DNA of 64,000 nucleotides from Bradyrhizobium yuanmingense. Lineage in GTDB: Bacteria > Pseudomonadota > Alphaproteobacteria > Rhizobiales > Xanthobacteraceae. Of this stretch, positions 63,074 through 64,000 are shown piece by piece. The stretch is from positions 310,001-374,000 of the forward strand of contig NZ_JARFML010000002.1 of the NCBI RefSeq assembly GCF_029167105.1. The letters are read 5' to 3'. Each line of letters begins with the position of its first letter. The first letter of the stretch is position 1. The position numbers and the translations under genes are program-made. The notes under the pieces are model-generated. The model ran no database searches. It was not told the DNA's origin and worked only from the letters and a program-made list of their open reading frames with translations.

Positions 63074-63553
63074 ATGCCTGTTCTCTCACCGACCTGGACC
63101 GACGAACGAATCGAACTCCTGAAGCAGCACTTCGAGGCCGGCCTCTCCTGTCGCGAGATCGCCGCCGACATCGGCGTCAGCCGCAACGCGGTGATCGGCA
63201 AATTGTCGCGGCTCAATCTGACGCGCGGCCGGACGGTCGACGACCGCAAGGTCCAGGACAGAGGCCTGGCGCCGGCGCGGATGCGCAAGGCCGTGCCGCG
63301 CCTGCAATACGAGATGCTCGCCACGATCTATGGCGAGACCGATGCGCCGGTGTTTGCCGGCCCAATCGACGAGGCCAACCGCTGCTCGTTGCTGGAGTTG
63401 TCGGAGAATCGCTGCCGCTGGCCGATCTCGACGCCGGGCGCAGACGATTTCTGCTTCTGCGGCAACACGGCGCCGGACGGCCAGCCCTATTGCGCCGGCC
63501 ACAGCCGCCTCGCCTACCGGCCGCCGGCGCGCACCCGCGCGATACGCGGCTGA
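63074..63553 (+). CDS. gcrA: GcrA cell cycle regulator
   Basis: A 159-residue alphaproteobacterial regulator that works with sigma-70 at GANTC-methylated promoters. The N-terminal helix-turn-helix is intact (WTDERIELLKQHFEAGLSCREIAADIGVSRNAVIGKLSRLNL, residues about 7-49). A variable linker follows, and the C-terminal part has NRCSLLELSENRCRWPISTPG and FCFCGNTAPDGQPYCAGHSRLAY, a Cys/His-rich region expected to contact RNA polymerase or bind zinc. Length is normal. Confidence 0.95.
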   Translation: MPVLSPTWTDERIELLKQHFEAGLSCREIAADIGVSRNAVIGKLSRLNLTRGRTVDDRKVQDRGLAPARMRKAVPRLQYEMLATIYGETDAPVFAGPIDEANRCSLLELSENRCRWPISTPGADDFCFCGNTAPDGQPYCAGHSRLAYRPPARTRAIRG

Positions 63554-63574
63554 CATTGCGGGCATCTGGACAAC

Positions 63575-63608
63575 AAAAAACCTCCGGCGGGGCATCGCCG
63601 GAGGTTTC
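63575..63608 (+). terminator. Intrinsic terminator after gcrA
   Basis: CCTCCGGCG and CGCCGGAGG form a 9-bp stem around GGGCAT, preceded by AAAAAA and followed by TTT. It lies about 25 bases past the stop. Confidence 0.85.
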
Positions 63609-63770
63609 TGGAGGCTTAGCATGAAGCTAAGAGCCGCAACTTTCGTATCTGGCTGAGAAGCTATATAGCTTAGTAACTCAGGTAAGTAAATAAGTTTGAT
63701 GCGATCGAATCGCATGGCTCGCCTTCGTGTTCCGCAACGGCCATTCGATTTCCGAAACCATTGCCCATGA

Positions 63771-63799
63771 AAAAACCCCGGCGGTTTCCCGCCGGGGTT
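63771..63799 (-). terminator. Intrinsic terminator for the porin gene
   Basis: ACCCCGGCGG and CCGCCGGGGT pair over 10 bp; on the minus strand a run of T follows. It lies about 27 bases beyond the porin stop at 63826. Confidence 0.8.
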
Positions 63800-63825
63800 C
63801 TCCGATCGATTTGCGCGATCGATGA

Positions 63826-64000
63826 TCAGAAGTTGCGCTGAGCGCGCAGCAGCATGCTCACCGAGTCCTGGTCCTTCAGCTCGTACACGGCCGCCGGCTT
63901 CGCAGCCGAGGCAATGCCGGGGCTGTTGATTGCGCCCGAGTACTTCTGGTCCAGACGCGACCAGCTCAAGTCGGCAGTGAACGCCAGGCCCTTGACCGGG
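63826..64000 (-). CDS. Alphaproteobacterial porin, C-terminal part (cut by window edge)
   Basis: The last 57 codons of a gene that continues beyond the window. Read on the minus strand the frame gives GLAFTADLSWSRLDQKYSG, then an Ala-rich loop and YELKDQDSVSMLLRAQRNF before TGA. A penultimate beta strand, a short loop and a final strand ending in Phe are the hallmark of porins; RAQRNF is the usual ending of the alphaproteobacterial Omp2b-like porin family. It forms a trimeric outer-membrane channel for small solutes. Confidence 0.88.
   Translation of the reverse strand, partial: PVKGLAFTADLSWSRLDQKYSGAINSPGIASAAKPAAVYELKDQDSVSMLLRAQRNF

Overview
The window is GC-rich alphaproteobacterial chromosome, most likely Bradyrhizobium (japonicum/diazoefficiens type). 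Evidence: the trigger factor-clpP-clpX-lon order, glnB-glnA behind a sigma-54 type promoter, a GcrA regulator, a DUF2842 protein, several dispersed palindromic repeats that I recall from Bradyrhizobium intergenic regions, and the C-terminus of an alphaproteobacterial porin at the right edge. It is ordinary chromosome: no transposase, integrase, phage or CRISPR array was seen. Three tRNA genes (Asp, Val, Leu) are present.

Layout. 0.3-2.3 kb: small exported or membrane proteins and a predicted outer-membrane beta-barrel. 2.5-6.2 kb: two tandem secreted caspase-fold genes. The first keeps the His/Cys dyad and ends in an Ala/Ser tetrapeptide repeat plus a peptidase S74 (tail-fibre intramolecular chaperone) domain. 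The second has both dyad positions replaced and carries Sel1-like repeats. This pair is the most unusual locus here. 6.3-10.2 kb: tRNA-Asp, an HU protein, peptidase T, an alpha/beta hydrolase with a probable 3' frameshift, and a membrane protein preceded by a 24-residue membrane peptide. 10.4-17.7 kb: a heavy-metal efflux operon (His-rich small protein, CzcC, CzcB, CzcA, cation diffusion facilitator). 17.8-20.1 kb: methyltransferase, tRNA-Val, a GFA protein. 20.1-26.9 kb: protein quality control (lon, clpX, clpP, tig), all on the minus strand. 27-30.1 kb: tRNA-Leu, a Tat-exported multicopper-oxidase-like protein without copper ligands, and the NAD(P)H-hydrate repair enzyme. 30.4-32.4 kb: nitrogen control (glnB, glnA).

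32.5-47.5 kb: housekeeping and metabolism, including an SPFH/NfeD pair, an AraC remnant, a glutamine-amidotransferase-like hydrolase, an AI-2E family permease, a diguanylate cyclase, rplM-rpsI, a thioesterase, an ECHDC3-like crotonase, O-acetylhomoserine sulfhydrylase and heme A synthase. 47.4-56.8 kb: a polysaccharide export and synthesis cluster made of a deacetylase-fold protein without metal ligands, a GNAT protein, a Wzz/BY-kinase-like protein with a degenerate ATP site, a GT4 glycosyltransferase, a polyprenyl-phosphate sugar transferase and a Wzy-like polymerase. 56.8-60.7 kb: a MarR regulator divergent from a FAD monooxygenase with two overlapping palindromes between them, then a saccharopine-dehydrogenase-like reductase and a DUF169 protein. 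60.7-64 kb: a YdcF/DUF218 protein, an acetamidase/formamidase, a small ribbon-helix-helix-like protein, GcrA and the 3' end of a porin.

Recurring theme: six genes keep an enzyme fold but lack the expected catalytic or metal-binding residues (pseudocaspase, copper-less oxidase, dead deacetylase, degenerate BY-kinase, crotonase without either glutamate, hydrolase with a broken 3' end). All readings come from inspection; no database search or structure prediction was run.
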